Shown here one piece after another: positions 55,808 through 63,552 of a DNA stretch of 64,000 nucleotides. Position 1 is the stretch's first letter, and the number at the start of each line of letters is the position of its first letter. Location of the stretch: NCBI RefSeq assembly GCF_000702325.1, contig NZ_KL370891.1, positions 354,174-418,173 on the forward strand. The letters are read 5' to 3'. This stretch comes from Thiomicrorhabdus sp. Milos-T2. GTDB lineage: Bacteria > Pseudomonadota > Gammaproteobacteria > Thiomicrospirales > Thiomicrospiraceae. The notes under the pieces are model-generated. The model was not told the DNA's origin. It did not search any database and worked only from the letters and a program-made list of their open reading frames with translations. A program made the position numbers and the translations under genes.

Positions 55808-55855
55808 CCGTAACGTTAACGTTAACGGAATTTTATACTCGTTAAGGTTAACGGG
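55808..55855. promoter_or_regulatory. GTTAAC repeat cluster, operator-like
   Basis: CCGTAACGTTAACGTTAACGG at 55808-55828 and CGTTAAGGTTAACGGG at 55840-55855 give overlapping palindromes just upstream of the gene at 55875. Similar words occur inside the integrase gene at 54624 and 54717. Confidence 0.55.
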
Positions 55856-55874
55856 AATTACTGAGAATAATGAA

Positions 55875-56609
55875 ATGGCAGAAGAAGAAAACTATTTTAA
55901 TGAATTAATGAATGAGTTTGGATTTGAATCGATAACTCACGATTTTGTTCGCTTCTTAAATAGACATATAAAACGAGGCAACTTGGAGCTTTATTATCAT
56001 GTCGGGCACCCGTGGGAAGAAGAGTTTTTGAAAGAACAAAATTACAGCTCTGTTGCCTACAGGGTTTATGGAAGAGCGGTATTAAAAGAACTAGATTTTG
56101 AGGCTATAGATGAATCAATTCTTTATGATGAGCTTGCAGCTGTTGGTCCGATGCATTACAAGGCAATTTTTATAGACGGAGAGAACTATTATCCAGCTCA
56201 TTTAGAAGGTGTTTCGGAGTTCCCGAGTCAAGTTTCTGATCATGTATATGTTGTAGGTGCTCATAACGCTTCTTCGGTATATGTAAAAAGTTCAAGCGCA
56301 CCTATGAATACTGGAAGAGTTAAGCTTACAAAAGAAAACTATGATCAATTTAAGCTTAAATATGAATTAGAGTTAAGTCAGAAAACACCTGAAAAAAGAC
56401 GAATAATGCTGAAAGCCTTTTTGGAGAAGGAGGATTACGATACAACAGAAGAAATTCTTTTTGAAAACCATCATTACTCTAGTCGACTTGAGTTATGGGA
56501 AAAATTAAGTGAATTCGACCCTAAACTGTTTCCAAGGTACCAAGAGAGTTCAATGCAAAAGCTTTTTAATGGCAACCCTTATATTTCATTCGATAAAAGT
56601 AAAAAATAA
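55875..56609 (+). CDS. Island protein of unknown function
   Basis: This 244-residue acidic, soluble protein has no signal peptide, membrane segment or motif I recognise. It contains several aromatic/acidic stretches (LELYYHVGHPWEEEFL, ILYDELAAVGPMHYKAIFIDGENYYPAHLE). It has a poor SD (GAGAATA) and an operator-like repeat directly upstream, so expression is probably tightly controlled. A hairpin terminator follows at 56651-56716. Its position between integrase and alpA is an accessory slot in P4-like elements; cargo is one possibility. Confidence 0.55.
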   Translation: MAEEENYFNELMNEFGFESITHDFVRFLNRHIKRGNLELYYHVGHPWEEEFLKEQNYSSVAYRVYGRAVLKELDFEAIDESILYDELAAVGPMHYKAIFIDGENYYPAHLEGVSEFPSQVSDHVYVVGAHNASSVYVKSSSAPMNTGRVKLTKENYDQFKLKYELELSQKTPEKRRIMLKAFLEKEDYDTTEEILFENHHYSSRLELWEKLSEFDPKLFPRYQESSMQKLFNGNPYISFDKSKK

Positions 56610-56650
56610 TTAATTCTTTATAGGAAAATTTAAAACAACTGAGTTAATCC

Positions 56651-56716
56651 AATCTTTTTCCAGTACCTCTTTGTTTCTTTTATTTACTAGCTTTGAGGGT
56701 AGGAAAAAGATTTTTT
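56651..56716 (+). terminator. Hairpin terminator after the gene at 55875
   Basis: AATCTTTTTCCAGTACCTC and GAGGGTAGGAAAAAGATT are inverted copies with two or three mismatches, followed by T residues (GATTTTTTGA). The remaining 56717-56833 is the alpA leader. Confidence 0.6.
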
Positions 56717-56833
56717 GACTTCAATGTGCAAGTTTTTTTCCTATTTTCTAAACACGTCTCAAAACATTTAATGACCTCCAAGCAAGGCCGATAAGGTCTT
56801 TGCAGATTAAAACAATCTAAAGAGGTTATTAAG

Positions 56834-57028
56834 ATGATTCTAAAAATCAATGAAGTTGTTCAGAAATGTAATTTGAGTAGAGCAACGATTTATAAAAAAG
56901 TTAAAGAAGGAACTTTTCCTAAACAGATCAAACTATCAGAACGTTCAAGTGGTTGGCTTGAGTCAGAGGTGAATGACTGGATTGAAAGTCGAGTTAAAGA
57001 GAGAGAAGAATCTCCGGAGGTGGCTTGA
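56834..57028 (+). CDS. alpA: AlpA-family regulator
   Basis: This 64-residue protein has the AlpA helix-turn-helix: INEVVQKCNLSRATIYKKVKEGTFPKQIKLSERSSGWLESEVNDWIESR, with the family's GW and W-I pattern. In P4-like elements AlpA-type proteins activate or repress excision/integration genes. SD AAAGAGG precedes the ATG by 7 bp. Its stop overlaps the next start (TGATG at 57026-57030). Confidence 0.9.
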   Translation: MILKINEVVQKCNLSRATIYKKVKEGTFPKQIKLSERSSGWLESEVNDWIESRVKEREESPEVA

Positions 57029-57414
57029 TGGAAAGAATGAAAACCACCTGGGCAATAGGTGGCTCTCAAGGTCAACAAACCGTTAGAGCCATACATTCGT
57101 ATAGTACTTCACAGCAAAGCAATAACAATCATAGCAAATATAATTTAGATTTAGTAAAACTCACAAGAGTTTTTAATCAGATTGGTTATTTTATTCCTGT
57201 CATCTTGTCGGCTGAGCAGTGGATAAATTTAACTCCGAAAGATAAAGACGCAGCCCCAAATCTTAAAGTTTATATCTTGGCTGATTACCAGTCTTTTTAT
57301 ATGATGGATTGTATATCGGGTGAGCTAGGTTTTTATTCGTGTAATGGAAATAAACCTAACTTCTCCGATGATTCAATTTTTAATAAATTGGACGGGGGCA
57401 GCTATGATTATTAA
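57028..57414 (+). CDS. Small island protein of unknown function
   Basis: From ATG 57028 (SD CCGGAGG) the product is 128 residues, translationally coupled to alpA. The N-terminal 40 residues are Ser/Asn/Gln-rich and probably disordered; the rest (FNQIGYFIPVILSAEQWINLTPKDKDAAPNLKVYILADYQSF...) resembles no family I know, though the AEQWINLTPKDK phrase is similar to the VEKWIRIPAKNK phrase near the start of the primase gene at 58050, suggesting a shared small domain. Confidence 0.6.
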   Translation: MERMKTTWAIGGSQGQQTVRAIHSYSTSQQSNNNHSKYNLDLVKLTRVFNQIGYFIPVILSAEQWINLTPKDKDAAPNLKVYILADYQSFYMMDCISGELGFYSCNGNKPNFSDDSIFNKLDGGSYDY

Positions 57415-57475
57415 AAATATCATTTTCATAGCAGTTTTTGACGAAAAACCGTTTCTTAATGTTCTTAAACACGGC

Positions 57476-57481
57476 TATAAT
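57476..57481 (+). promoter_or_regulatory. Candidate -10 box of the replication-operon leader
   Basis: TATAAT, about 30 bp upstream of the first TTTTAGCAGG target word. No convincing -35 box. Confidence 0.4.
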
Positions 57482-57510
57482 GAAATTGAGTTCGCACAAT
57501 CGAACTCCGG

Positions 57511-57520
57511 TTTTAGCAGG
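57511..57520 (+). repeat. Target word A of the C4-like RNA
   Basis: TTTTAGCAGG, repeated at 57678-57687 and complementary to CTGCTAA in the RNA at 57647-57653, as for seqA/seqC/seqB of P4. Confidence 0.55.
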
Positions 57521-57543
57521 CCGTTTACTCAAGGCGTAGAAAT

Positions 57544-57579
57544 AACGCCGTCATTGTCTTATGATTATGGCGTTTTTTT
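57544..57579 (+). terminator. Attenuator-type terminator in the leader
   Basis: AACGCC (57544) and GGCGTT (57569), with extra pairing inside, followed by T7. Its position after target word A fits premature termination control. Confidence 0.7.
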
Positions 57580-57605
57580 ATGTCTATCCTATTATGGTGA
57601 CTGGA

Positions 57606-57692
57606 AGTTGGGAGGGCTTATGCCCTGCCGCCTCCTTGGGTGCGGTCTGCTAACCCGACTTTCGGTCGCCTCCATGTTTTTAGCAGGACTGG
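57606..57692 (+). ncRNA. C4/P4-CI-like antisense RNA (candidate)
   Basis: Compact structure: AGGGC-TTAT-GCCCT hairpin (57613-57626), CCGC/GCGG stem (57628/57642), CGAC/GTCG stem (57656/57665), and GTCTGCTAA (57645) paired with TTAGCAGGAC (57680). In phages P1/P7 and satellite P4, C4/CI RNAs with such layout act in trans on the leader to end transcription early. Assignment is by layout and recalled consensus, not by a model search. Confidence 0.6.
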
Positions 57693-57724
57693 AAGTGGCT
57701 CCTATAAACCCAAGGAGAACACTT

Positions 57725-58057
57725 ATGGATAACTGTATCCAAAATTTACCGTCTCCGGTAAATACTCGACAAAAACAAATCTTAAATAAGCTTTTAGGCC
57801 GTAAACGTTTTAATCGTGATGCTTTAGAAGTTCTTAATAATAATGGTTTCATTTCGAAAATTCATATCTCTTTAGTTAGTAATGGTTGGAATCTTGATCT
57901 TCTGACAGTGGATCAGCAAACAGCTACTTTGAAAACTTTAGATGGTTCTAAAAATAAGGTTTTTAAATCACTCGATACCGTTAACGAGTTTTTACGTGAT
58001 TTAGGTATTTCTTGTTATGTGGTTTCTTCTGAAATTAAGGAGGTAAACCATGCTTAA
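57725..58057 (+). CDS. Small protein after the C4-like leader
   Basis: From ATG 57725 (SD AAGGAGA) the product has 110 residues: MDNCIQNLPSPVNTRQKQIL..., with a basic N-terminal half and DSKN-type polar C-terminal half (VFKSLDTVNEFLRDLGISCYVV). I do not recognise its family. By position it corresponds to the small genes (ash/icd-like) that follow C4-type RNAs in P1 and P4. It overlaps the primase start by 8 bp. The frame stays open far upstream through the leader, but the strong SD supports this start. Confidence 0.7.
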   Translation: MDNCIQNLPSPVNTRQKQILNKLLGRKRFNRDALEVLNNNGFISKIHISLVSNGWNLDLLTVDQQTATLKTLDGSKNKVFKSLDTVNEFLRDLGISCYVVSSEIKEVNHA

Positions 58058-58997
58058 CAAAATAACTTTAGAGCAGTTTGCTTCTGAAAATGGTTACACT
58101 TTGCCGGGAAGTTTACCGGTAGAGAAGTGGATTCGCATACCTGCAAAAAACAAGTCTCACCCAAATAAATCGGCCTCAATTCGTCTCTTTACAGATGGTA
58201 ATGCTCTGATTAAAGACTTTACTACCGGAGAAGACTTGCTCTATATCCCGGAAAGTTCTGGTAAAACTCCGGAAGAGGTTGCCAAAATGAAAAAAGAGCA
58301 AGCTGAAAGAAAGTTAAAAGAAGCCGAGAATTATCGGAAAGAGGTTTTGCAATCTTCGGAAAATGCAAAAGCTCTTTTGGGGCTGTGTACCGATAATTTA
58401 CCGGAAAACTTTCCGTATTTAGGAAAGAAACAAATCCTATCTCATGGTATTAAATTTCTTTCCGGAAAAACTCCGGTACCAAAGCAATTAGAAAAATTAA
58501 TTTTGCATTTGAAAAAGCAAGATTGTTTGGTTATTCCCCGGTATAGCACCGAGCCATATTTGAATGGAGATCTCCAAACTTTGGAGTTTATTCGTCCAAA
58601 CGGTTCAAAATTTCCACCATTAAACAGCAAGCCTAAAGGAACTTATTTTGTAATCCCTGGAGAGAGTAACCGCTACGTGATTTGTGAAGGGTTTGCCACT
58701 GGCGCAACTCTTAAAGAATATTACGCTCAAGACGATAATGTTGTGATTGCATTTAATGCCGGAAATTTACTTCCGGTTGCTCAGTATTTCCGGAATGAAT
58801 ATCCAGAAAGTGAAATGGTAATTGCCGGGGATAACGATTTTAAAAATCCGGTAAATATCGGAAGAGATAAGGCTATTGCAACAGCTCGTTTAGTCGGTGC
58901 TTCCTATTCAATACCGGAGTTTTCCGGTGATGAGTCTGGTTCAGATTGGAATGATCGTTTCCTCTTGGATCAAAAGGAGGTTCATCATGTTGGATAA
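58050..58997 (+). CDS. Toprim-domain primase-like protein
   Basis: This 315-residue protein has the Toprim motifs YVICEGFATGATL (Glu) and MVIAGDND (Asp-x-Asp), like the Toprim part of P4 alpha- and TraC-type primases. A zinc-ribbon is not visible. The N-terminal domain (VEKWIRIPAKNKSHPNKSASIRLF) precedes a charged helix. It overlaps both neighbours and its 3' end overlaps the DUF927 gene by 11 bp. The gene is dense in CCGG (16 sites in 948 bp). Confidence 0.85.
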   Translation: MLNKITLEQFASENGYTLPGSLPVEKWIRIPAKNKSHPNKSASIRLFTDGNALIKDFTTGEDLLYIPESSGKTPEEVAKMKKEQAERKLKEAENYRKEVLQSSENAKALLGLCTDNLPENFPYLGKKQILSHGIKFLSGKTPVPKQLEKLILHLKKQDCLVIPRYSTEPYLNGDLQTLEFIRPNGSKFPPLNSKPKGTYFVIPGESNRYVICEGFATGATLKEYYAQDDNVVIAFNAGNLLPVAQYFRNEYPESEMVIAGDNDFKNPVNIGRDKAIATARLVGASYSIPEFSGDESGSDWNDRFLLDQKEVHHVG

Positions 58998-60753
58998 GGT
59001 TAAGGGACTTCACGTCCAAAATGATTTTGAAAAAGCTAAAGAGCAGCCAACGAAATTGCCTTTTGGTTTTACATTAGAAAAAGATGGTGTTTTTTACGAA
59101 GATCCAAATGATGAAAAGGAAAGCAAAATTTGGATTTGTAGTCCTTTAGAAGTTGTTTCTCATCAAAGTGATGTCGATTCTAAAAACTGGGGGATAGAGC
59201 TAAAGTTTACTAATGATGAAGGGTATACACACTACTGGCCTATGCCGAAGAGCTTGTTAAGTGGTAACGGTGAAGAATACCGCAAGCAACTACTTAGTAT
59301 GGGATTAAACATCGCACATACTAACAAGGCTAAAAGCCTTTTAAGTCAATATATCAATAATTGTAAACCTTCTAAAAGAGCGACTAGTGTTGAAAAGGTG
59401 GGTTGGTATAAAGGTGTTTATGTACTTCCCGGTAAAACTATCGGTAATTTACCGGACAATGAAAGAGCTGTTTATCAAAGTGCATCTAGTTCTAATTTAG
59501 GTTTTGCACGTCATGGCAGCTTAGTCCAATGGGAGTCAAAAATAGGCGGGTATACTGCCGGAAATTCCCGGTTAATTTTTGCCGTTTCACTAGCTTTATC
59601 CGGAACCTTGTTAAAGGATTTAAACGTGCCCGGAGGAGGCTTTCATATTGTAGGAGGATCATCTATCGGTAAAAGTACCATAAATCATGTGGCGGTAAGT
59701 GTTTGGGGTGATCGTAGCCGTTTTAAAACTTGGAGATCTACAGGGAATGCATTGGAACAGATTGCCCTTGTTCACAATGATAATACTTTAATCCTTGATG
59801 AAATTGGTGAAGCAAATAAGTATGAAATGGAGAATACAGTTTATATGTTGGCCAATGGTCAAGGAAAGGAAAGAAGTAATAAAGGTTATGAAAACAGGGA
59901 TACTAAAACGTGGAGATTACTGTTTCTTTCTAACGGGGAAATTGATCTTAGGTCAATGATGCAAAGTATTGGTAAAACCCCTAAAGACGGACAATCGTTG
60001 AGGATAGCAAATATTCCAGCCGATACAGGAAAGTATGGCGTATTTGAAAGCTTGCATGGACTAGCTAACGGTAGTCAGTTAGCCGATAAGTTAAAAGAAA
60101 GTGCCGAAGATTTTCACGGCGTTTTAGGAACGGAATTTTTAGAAAAGTATGTTTCTAATAGAACAGAGAATAAAGAAAAAGCAAAATTTTATTTTGAGGA
60201 TTTTAAAAATCAAAATCAAATAGAAGATGATAGTCAAGTTTCAAGGGTGTTATCTCGCTTTGCTTTGGTAGCTGCTGCCGGTGAATTAGCTTGTGATATG
60301 CAAATAGTATCTTGGGATAAAGGAGAAGCTTTAGAAGCAATTTCTAGATGTTTCAAAGCATGGCTAGATGATAGAGGTTCCGGTAATACAGAAGCGGAAG
60401 AAGCCATTAACAAGGTTAAAAACTTTCTTGAACGCCATGAAGGTTCTCGTTTTGAAGCACTTCAAACAGGCTCTAGTTTAAAGAAACCTGATTATCATAA
60501 AGATGTAATTAATCGAGCTGGTTTTAAGAATCAACATGAAGGGCGAGATATTTACTATTTTTTTACAGATACTTTTAAATCGGAAGTATGTAGAGACATT
60601 AACTATCAAACCGCTTTATCTGAATTAAAAGCACAAGGTTTTTTAAAACATGATGTTGATCGTTTAGATTGTAAGCTCCCTTCTAATAGAAATCATAAGA
60701 GGTCTCGAATGTATGCAATTTGGGGATCAATACTGGGAGAAGAAAGCGAATGA
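58987..60753 (+). CDS. DUF927-family helicase-like ATPase
   Basis: From ATG 58987 (SD AAAGGAGG) this 588-residue protein has Walker A HIVGGSSIGKST, Walker B NTLILDEIGEAN, a sensor LLFLSNGEIDL and Arg-rich region, and the DUF927 core (AGNSRLIFAVSLALSGTLL). DUF927 proteins are the replicative helicase-like partners of Toprim primases in P4-like elements, where P4 itself has one fused protein. Together with the primase it likely starts replication at a nearby origin, probably the GGGGC array at 60768-60956. An upstream ATG (58897) within the primase gene is unlikely to be used. Confidence 0.87.
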   Translation: MLDKVKGLHVQNDFEKAKEQPTKLPFGFTLEKDGVFYEDPNDEKESKIWICSPLEVVSHQSDVDSKNWGIELKFTNDEGYTHYWPMPKSLLSGNGEEYRKQLLSMGLNIAHTNKAKSLLSQYINNCKPSKRATSVEKVGWYKGVYVLPGKTIGNLPDNERAVYQSASSSNLGFARHGSLVQWESKIGGYTAGNSRLIFAVSLALSGTLLKDLNVPGGGFHIVGGSSIGKSTINHVAVSVWGDRSRFKTWRSTGNALEQIALVHNDNTLILDEIGEANKYEMENTVYMLANGQGKERSNKGYENRDTKTWRLLFLSNGEIDLRSMMQSIGKTPKDGQSLRIANIPADTGKYGVFESLHGLANGSQLADKLKESAEDFHGVLGTEFLEKYVSNRTENKEKAKFYFEDFKNQNQIEDDSQVSRVLSRFALVAAAGELACDMQIVSWDKGEALEAISRCFKAWLDDRGSGNTEAEEAINKVKNFLERHEGSRFEALQTGSSLKKPDYHKDVINRAGFKNQHEGRDIYYFFTDTFKSEVCRDINYQTALSELKAQGFLKHDVDRLDCKLPSNRNHKRSRMYAIWGSILGEESE

Positions 60754-60767
60754 TTGATTATTTGAAT

Positions 60768-60956
60768 GGGGCGAGTGGGGCAGAAGGGGCAGGGCTCTGT
60801 TTACGGGGTTTTGAACACTATTTATACATAGGTCAAGTCTGGGGCAGACTTGGGGCAACTGGGGCGGCTGCCCCATCTGCCCCAAATTGACTTTATAGTT
60901 TGGGGCAGCTACAACCCTTATAAATACAGGGCTGCCCCAAATGCCCCTGCTGCCCC
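60768..60956. repeat. GGGGC/GCCCC iteron-like array, candidate replication origin
   Basis: GGGGC occurs on the + strand at 60768, 60777, 60786, 60841, 60852, 60861 and 60902; its complement GCCCC at 60870, 60879, 60934, 60943 and 60952. Most are spaced 9-11 bp (one helical turn). The array lies in the gap between the ATPase and the protease, in otherwise AT-rich DNA, and includes the palindromic GGGGCGGCTGCCCC (60861-60874). Confidence 0.7.
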
Positions 60957-60989
60957 AACGTATTTAGTTCGTAAATAAAATAAACATTT

Positions 60990-62246
60990 TTAAAGCTCAT
61001 CTAAAATACTTTGCCGTTTTGTGTTGTACTCTTCTTCAGTGATCAATCCTTTTTGATGAAGTTTCTTAATTTTTTCCAGACGGTTGGTAATTGATTCTGT
61101 TGACGTTGCATTACTACTAGTAACGTTAATATCTTTATCTAAATTTCTCCCCTGTTTTTTTAAAATTGATTTAGCTAATGCGATATTAGCATTTTCGGGT
61201 GGTTGTTCTATGATCGACTCTAGAGCTTGTTCCGTCATATGGGGGTAAATCAGTACAGACCACCTTTTACTAAATTCTTTGTTGTTTCTTATGTTTTCTT
61301 CAATATTTCGGATACGTTGAATAGATAACGAATGGCGGTCACCATTCTTAATCATGTTTAGAGCTTCAACTTTAGAGTCTCTATTACGCCAAAAATCAAG
61401 AGATCTTTCTAGCATTATTCCTGATTTAGCACCTCCCATAAGCATCAAATATGTTGCAAATTCATCTGCGATGTCTTCATTGTTATTACCAGGAAGTTTC
61501 CATAGGCCGAGTAGAGAATGACCTAGCTCATGTAGAATGATAAACGCTAATGCCCCTGTATTATTAGACTTAGAGATGTTATCCAATAATTCAGTACAAA
61601 TATGAATATTTCCAGTGGAATTGCTTTCAGAATAAGCATTAACTTGTCCGCAAGGCCTGACATGTATATCAAAATCTTTAAACTTAAGTGTATTTCTGAT
61701 TCCGTTGTACAAACCTGTTAATCTCTCTTTAAGTGCTTCAGCTTTTTTCTCATTTATTGGAAGTTTTGCTTTAAAGGAAATATCTATTTTTTTTGTAATA
61801 AATTTCGCATATGTATTGTCTAGAACAAGATATTTTTTTCCTATGGTATTTGTAGATCCTTTAATAGAGAGAGGAGTTTTTGTTCTCGAGTAGCCTATGC
61901 CTTTGTATGTCTGAGATTTTTGAAATAATTGCAGGTTTTTCTGATCTACTAAATACGTGGTAATATCTTTATAGACTTTATTTTTAGAATAAATTTTAAA
62001 AGTATAGCTATCATCTGGTTTGTTTGAACTAGGTAATGGAATTGCTACATATTTTCCAGGGCCAATATCGAAATGAAGGATAGTTTCTTCCGTTGAAGCT
62101 TCAGGGGCAATAATTACTTTCGCATATGATGGCATTGTTAGTAATGTAAAAAAAATAAAAACAAATTGTGTAACCAATAAGTTTATTATTCCCACTTGAG
62201 GACTACTGTTTTTATTTAAAAAGACTTTCATAAATTTTAAGCTCAT
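60990..62246 (-). CDS. Secreted or anchored DUF4344-like metallopeptidase with SHOCT tail
   Basis: This 418-residue protein has an N-terminal membrane/signal segment (LVTQFVFIFFTLLTMPSYA), a beta-rich domain (ILHFDIGPGKYVAIPLPSS), and a zinc-peptidase site AFIILHELGHSLLGLWKLPGNNNEDIADEFAT (HELGH plus downstream Glu-Asp-x-Ala-Asp, the DUF4344 pattern). A C-terminal SHOCT domain follows (LEKIKKLHQKGLITEEEYNTKRQSILDEL, about 390-418). SHOCT helices often dock proteins to membranes or partners. It is divergent from the HEPN-like gene (104 bp apart) and forms the cargo end of the island. Function is unknown. Confidence 0.75.
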   Translation of the reverse strand: MSLKFMKVFLNKNSSPQVGIINLLVTQFVFIFFTLLTMPSYAKVIIAPEASTEETILHFDIGPGKYVAIPLPSSNKPDDSYTFKIYSKNKVYKDITTYLVDQKNLQLFQKSQTYKGIGYSRTKTPLSIKGSTNTIGKKYLVLDNTYAKFITKKIDISFKAKLPINEKKAEALKERLTGLYNGIRNTLKFKDFDIHVRPCGQVNAYSESNSTGNIHICTELLDNISKSNNTGALAFIILHELGHSLLGLWKLPGNNNEDIADEFATYLMLMGGAKSGIMLERSLDFWRNRDSKVEALNMIKNGDRHSLSIQRIRNIEENIRNNKEFSKRWSVLIYPHMTEQALESIIEQPPENANIALAKSILKKQGRNLDKDINVTSSNATSTESITNRLEKIKKLHQKGLITEEEYNTKRQSILDEL

Positions 62247-62350
62247 ATGTTTGCTGATTGTAAAAATGCTTATATTTGATTACAAAGCTTAGTATGTCGT
62301 GAGTTGTTGGTCAATAAGTTAGTTGATAAAGAAATTGAATTTTTGGAATA

Positions 62351-63463
62351 ATGATGGAAAAAGAGACAGTCACAAACCTTGAAGAATTAAAAGAGGCAAT
62401 GAAAATTCCCGCAGGAGGTGTTGATTTTGTTTATGAATCTTCTGCTATTTTTGACAAAAACAAAAAAGGATTTGTTATTTTTGAAGTTGTTTCAGGGCTG
62501 CATTATTTTAGGCTTGTGAGAGATGATGATTTACAAGTGCATTTTTTTCATTCTTCTCACGGAACAGGTACTAGAGTTGCGTCAGTTGATCTGTCTGAAA
62601 ATGAATTAGCACAATTGGCTATTTTTTCTTTCCAGTGGTCTCCAGAAAATGTCAGTTTGTGGGTTGTACCGGGTATACCTGGTACAAAAGGGAAAGTTAT
62701 AAAGTCTGATGGTAGACCTTCAGATATGCAGTATAAAGTTGGTTTAGATGGAAATGTTTACGCATATTCAAATAATGAATTTCTAAAAATTGATTTATTT
62801 AAATCTGGGAAGCCTATTTTAATTCCAACAGCTTATGAGGCTTGGGAAAATACGATTAATGCTATTGAATTGCTTGACTCTGCGGAGTTAAAAAAAAATT
62901 ATGAGTTTGAGGTTGTCTCAACTAATTTGATTTTATCAATGTTGGTAACTGGCTTTGAAGTATATACAAAAAGACGTTTTACTGAATTAGAACAAGAAGG
63001 TGTGGCACCTAATATGGATGGAATAATTAAGTCATTCTATTCCAAAAAAGAAAGGGATAATGGGATAAAGTCTATTTTAAGTGAAGAAGCTCGAGAGGAG
63101 AAGGAGACACTCAATAAGTTTATCATTTCAAAAGGAGTTATAAATTTTCAAAACTTTGATAAATGTAAATTAGCTTACAATAAAGGATACTCTTTAAAGT
63201 TTGGTGACCTTGAGATCTCCCAAGAAACTATTGAAAAAGTTCAAGCCTATATCAAGTTCAGGCATCAAATAATTCATGTTTCACCGTATTTACATGTTCT
63301 TAATCAAGCAAGAGTTCATAAGGAAGATCCAATTTTTGCCAATAAGCAAACGGCTTTAGATGCTATTAAGCATTTTAAAGAGTTTATTCTTGCTCTACAT
63401 AATCAAACTTTATCTTTTAAATTAGAAAGTAACGGTATTAAAACTGTTTTCAATCCTGAATAA
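62351..63463 (+). CDS. HEPN-like protein, candidate RNase effector
   Basis: This 370-residue protein (start 62351 or 62354) has an N-terminal mixed domain (about 1-165) and a helical C-terminal domain (about 185-350) resembling HEPN: helix NLILSMLVTGFEVYTKRRFTELEQEG and the motif FRHQIIHVSPY near residue 315, an R-x4-H (RHxxxH) pattern found in RNase HEPN domains. HEPN RNases cleave tRNA or rRNA in toxin-antitoxin, CRISPR and abortive infection systems. No recognisable antitoxin (MNT or similar) is adjacent; only the metallopeptidase is. It could be a phage-defence effector. Confidence 0.6.
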   Translation: MMEKETVTNLEELKEAMKIPAGGVDFVYESSAIFDKNKKGFVIFEVVSGLHYFRLVRDDDLQVHFFHSSHGTGTRVASVDLSENELAQLAIFSFQWSPENVSLWVVPGIPGTKGKVIKSDGRPSDMQYKVGLDGNVYAYSNNEFLKIDLFKSGKPILIPTAYEAWENTINAIELLDSAELKKNYEFEVVSTNLILSMLVTGFEVYTKRRFTELEQEGVAPNMDGIIKSFYSKKERDNGIKSILSEEAREEKETLNKFIISKGVINFQNFDKCKLAYNKGYSLKFGDLEISQETIEKVQAYIKFRHQIIHVSPYLHVLNQARVHKEDPIFANKQTALDAIKHFKEFILALHNQTLSFKLESNGIKTVFNPE

Positions 63464-63468
63464 TATTA

Positions 63469-63491
63469 TTGACGGTATTTTTAACGGTATT
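63469..63491. promoter_or_regulatory. Right arm-type sites for the integrase
   Basis: TTGACGGTATT (63469) and TTAACGGTATT (63481), matching the left arm-type words at 53932-53985. Confidence 0.6.
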
Positions 63492-63552
63492 GTTTTTTAT
63501 GTTATAAATAATTATCTTATATATCAGTAGTATAGCTTTTTATATAAGAGGT

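Noticed and set aside
57344..57724. Long open frame through the C4-like leader (127 extra codons before ATG 57725)
   Set aside because: It runs through a terminator and a structured RNA, has no ribosome binding site, and a strong site precedes ATG 57725.
60768..60956. CRISPR array
   Set aside because: The repeat unit is only 5-7 bp with both orientations and irregular spacing; no spacers or cas genes. An iteron array fits better.
62351..63463. HEPN-MNT type toxin-antitoxin pair
   Set aside because: No nucleotidyltransferase-like or other small antitoxin gene is adjacent; the only neighbour is the divergent metallopeptidase.
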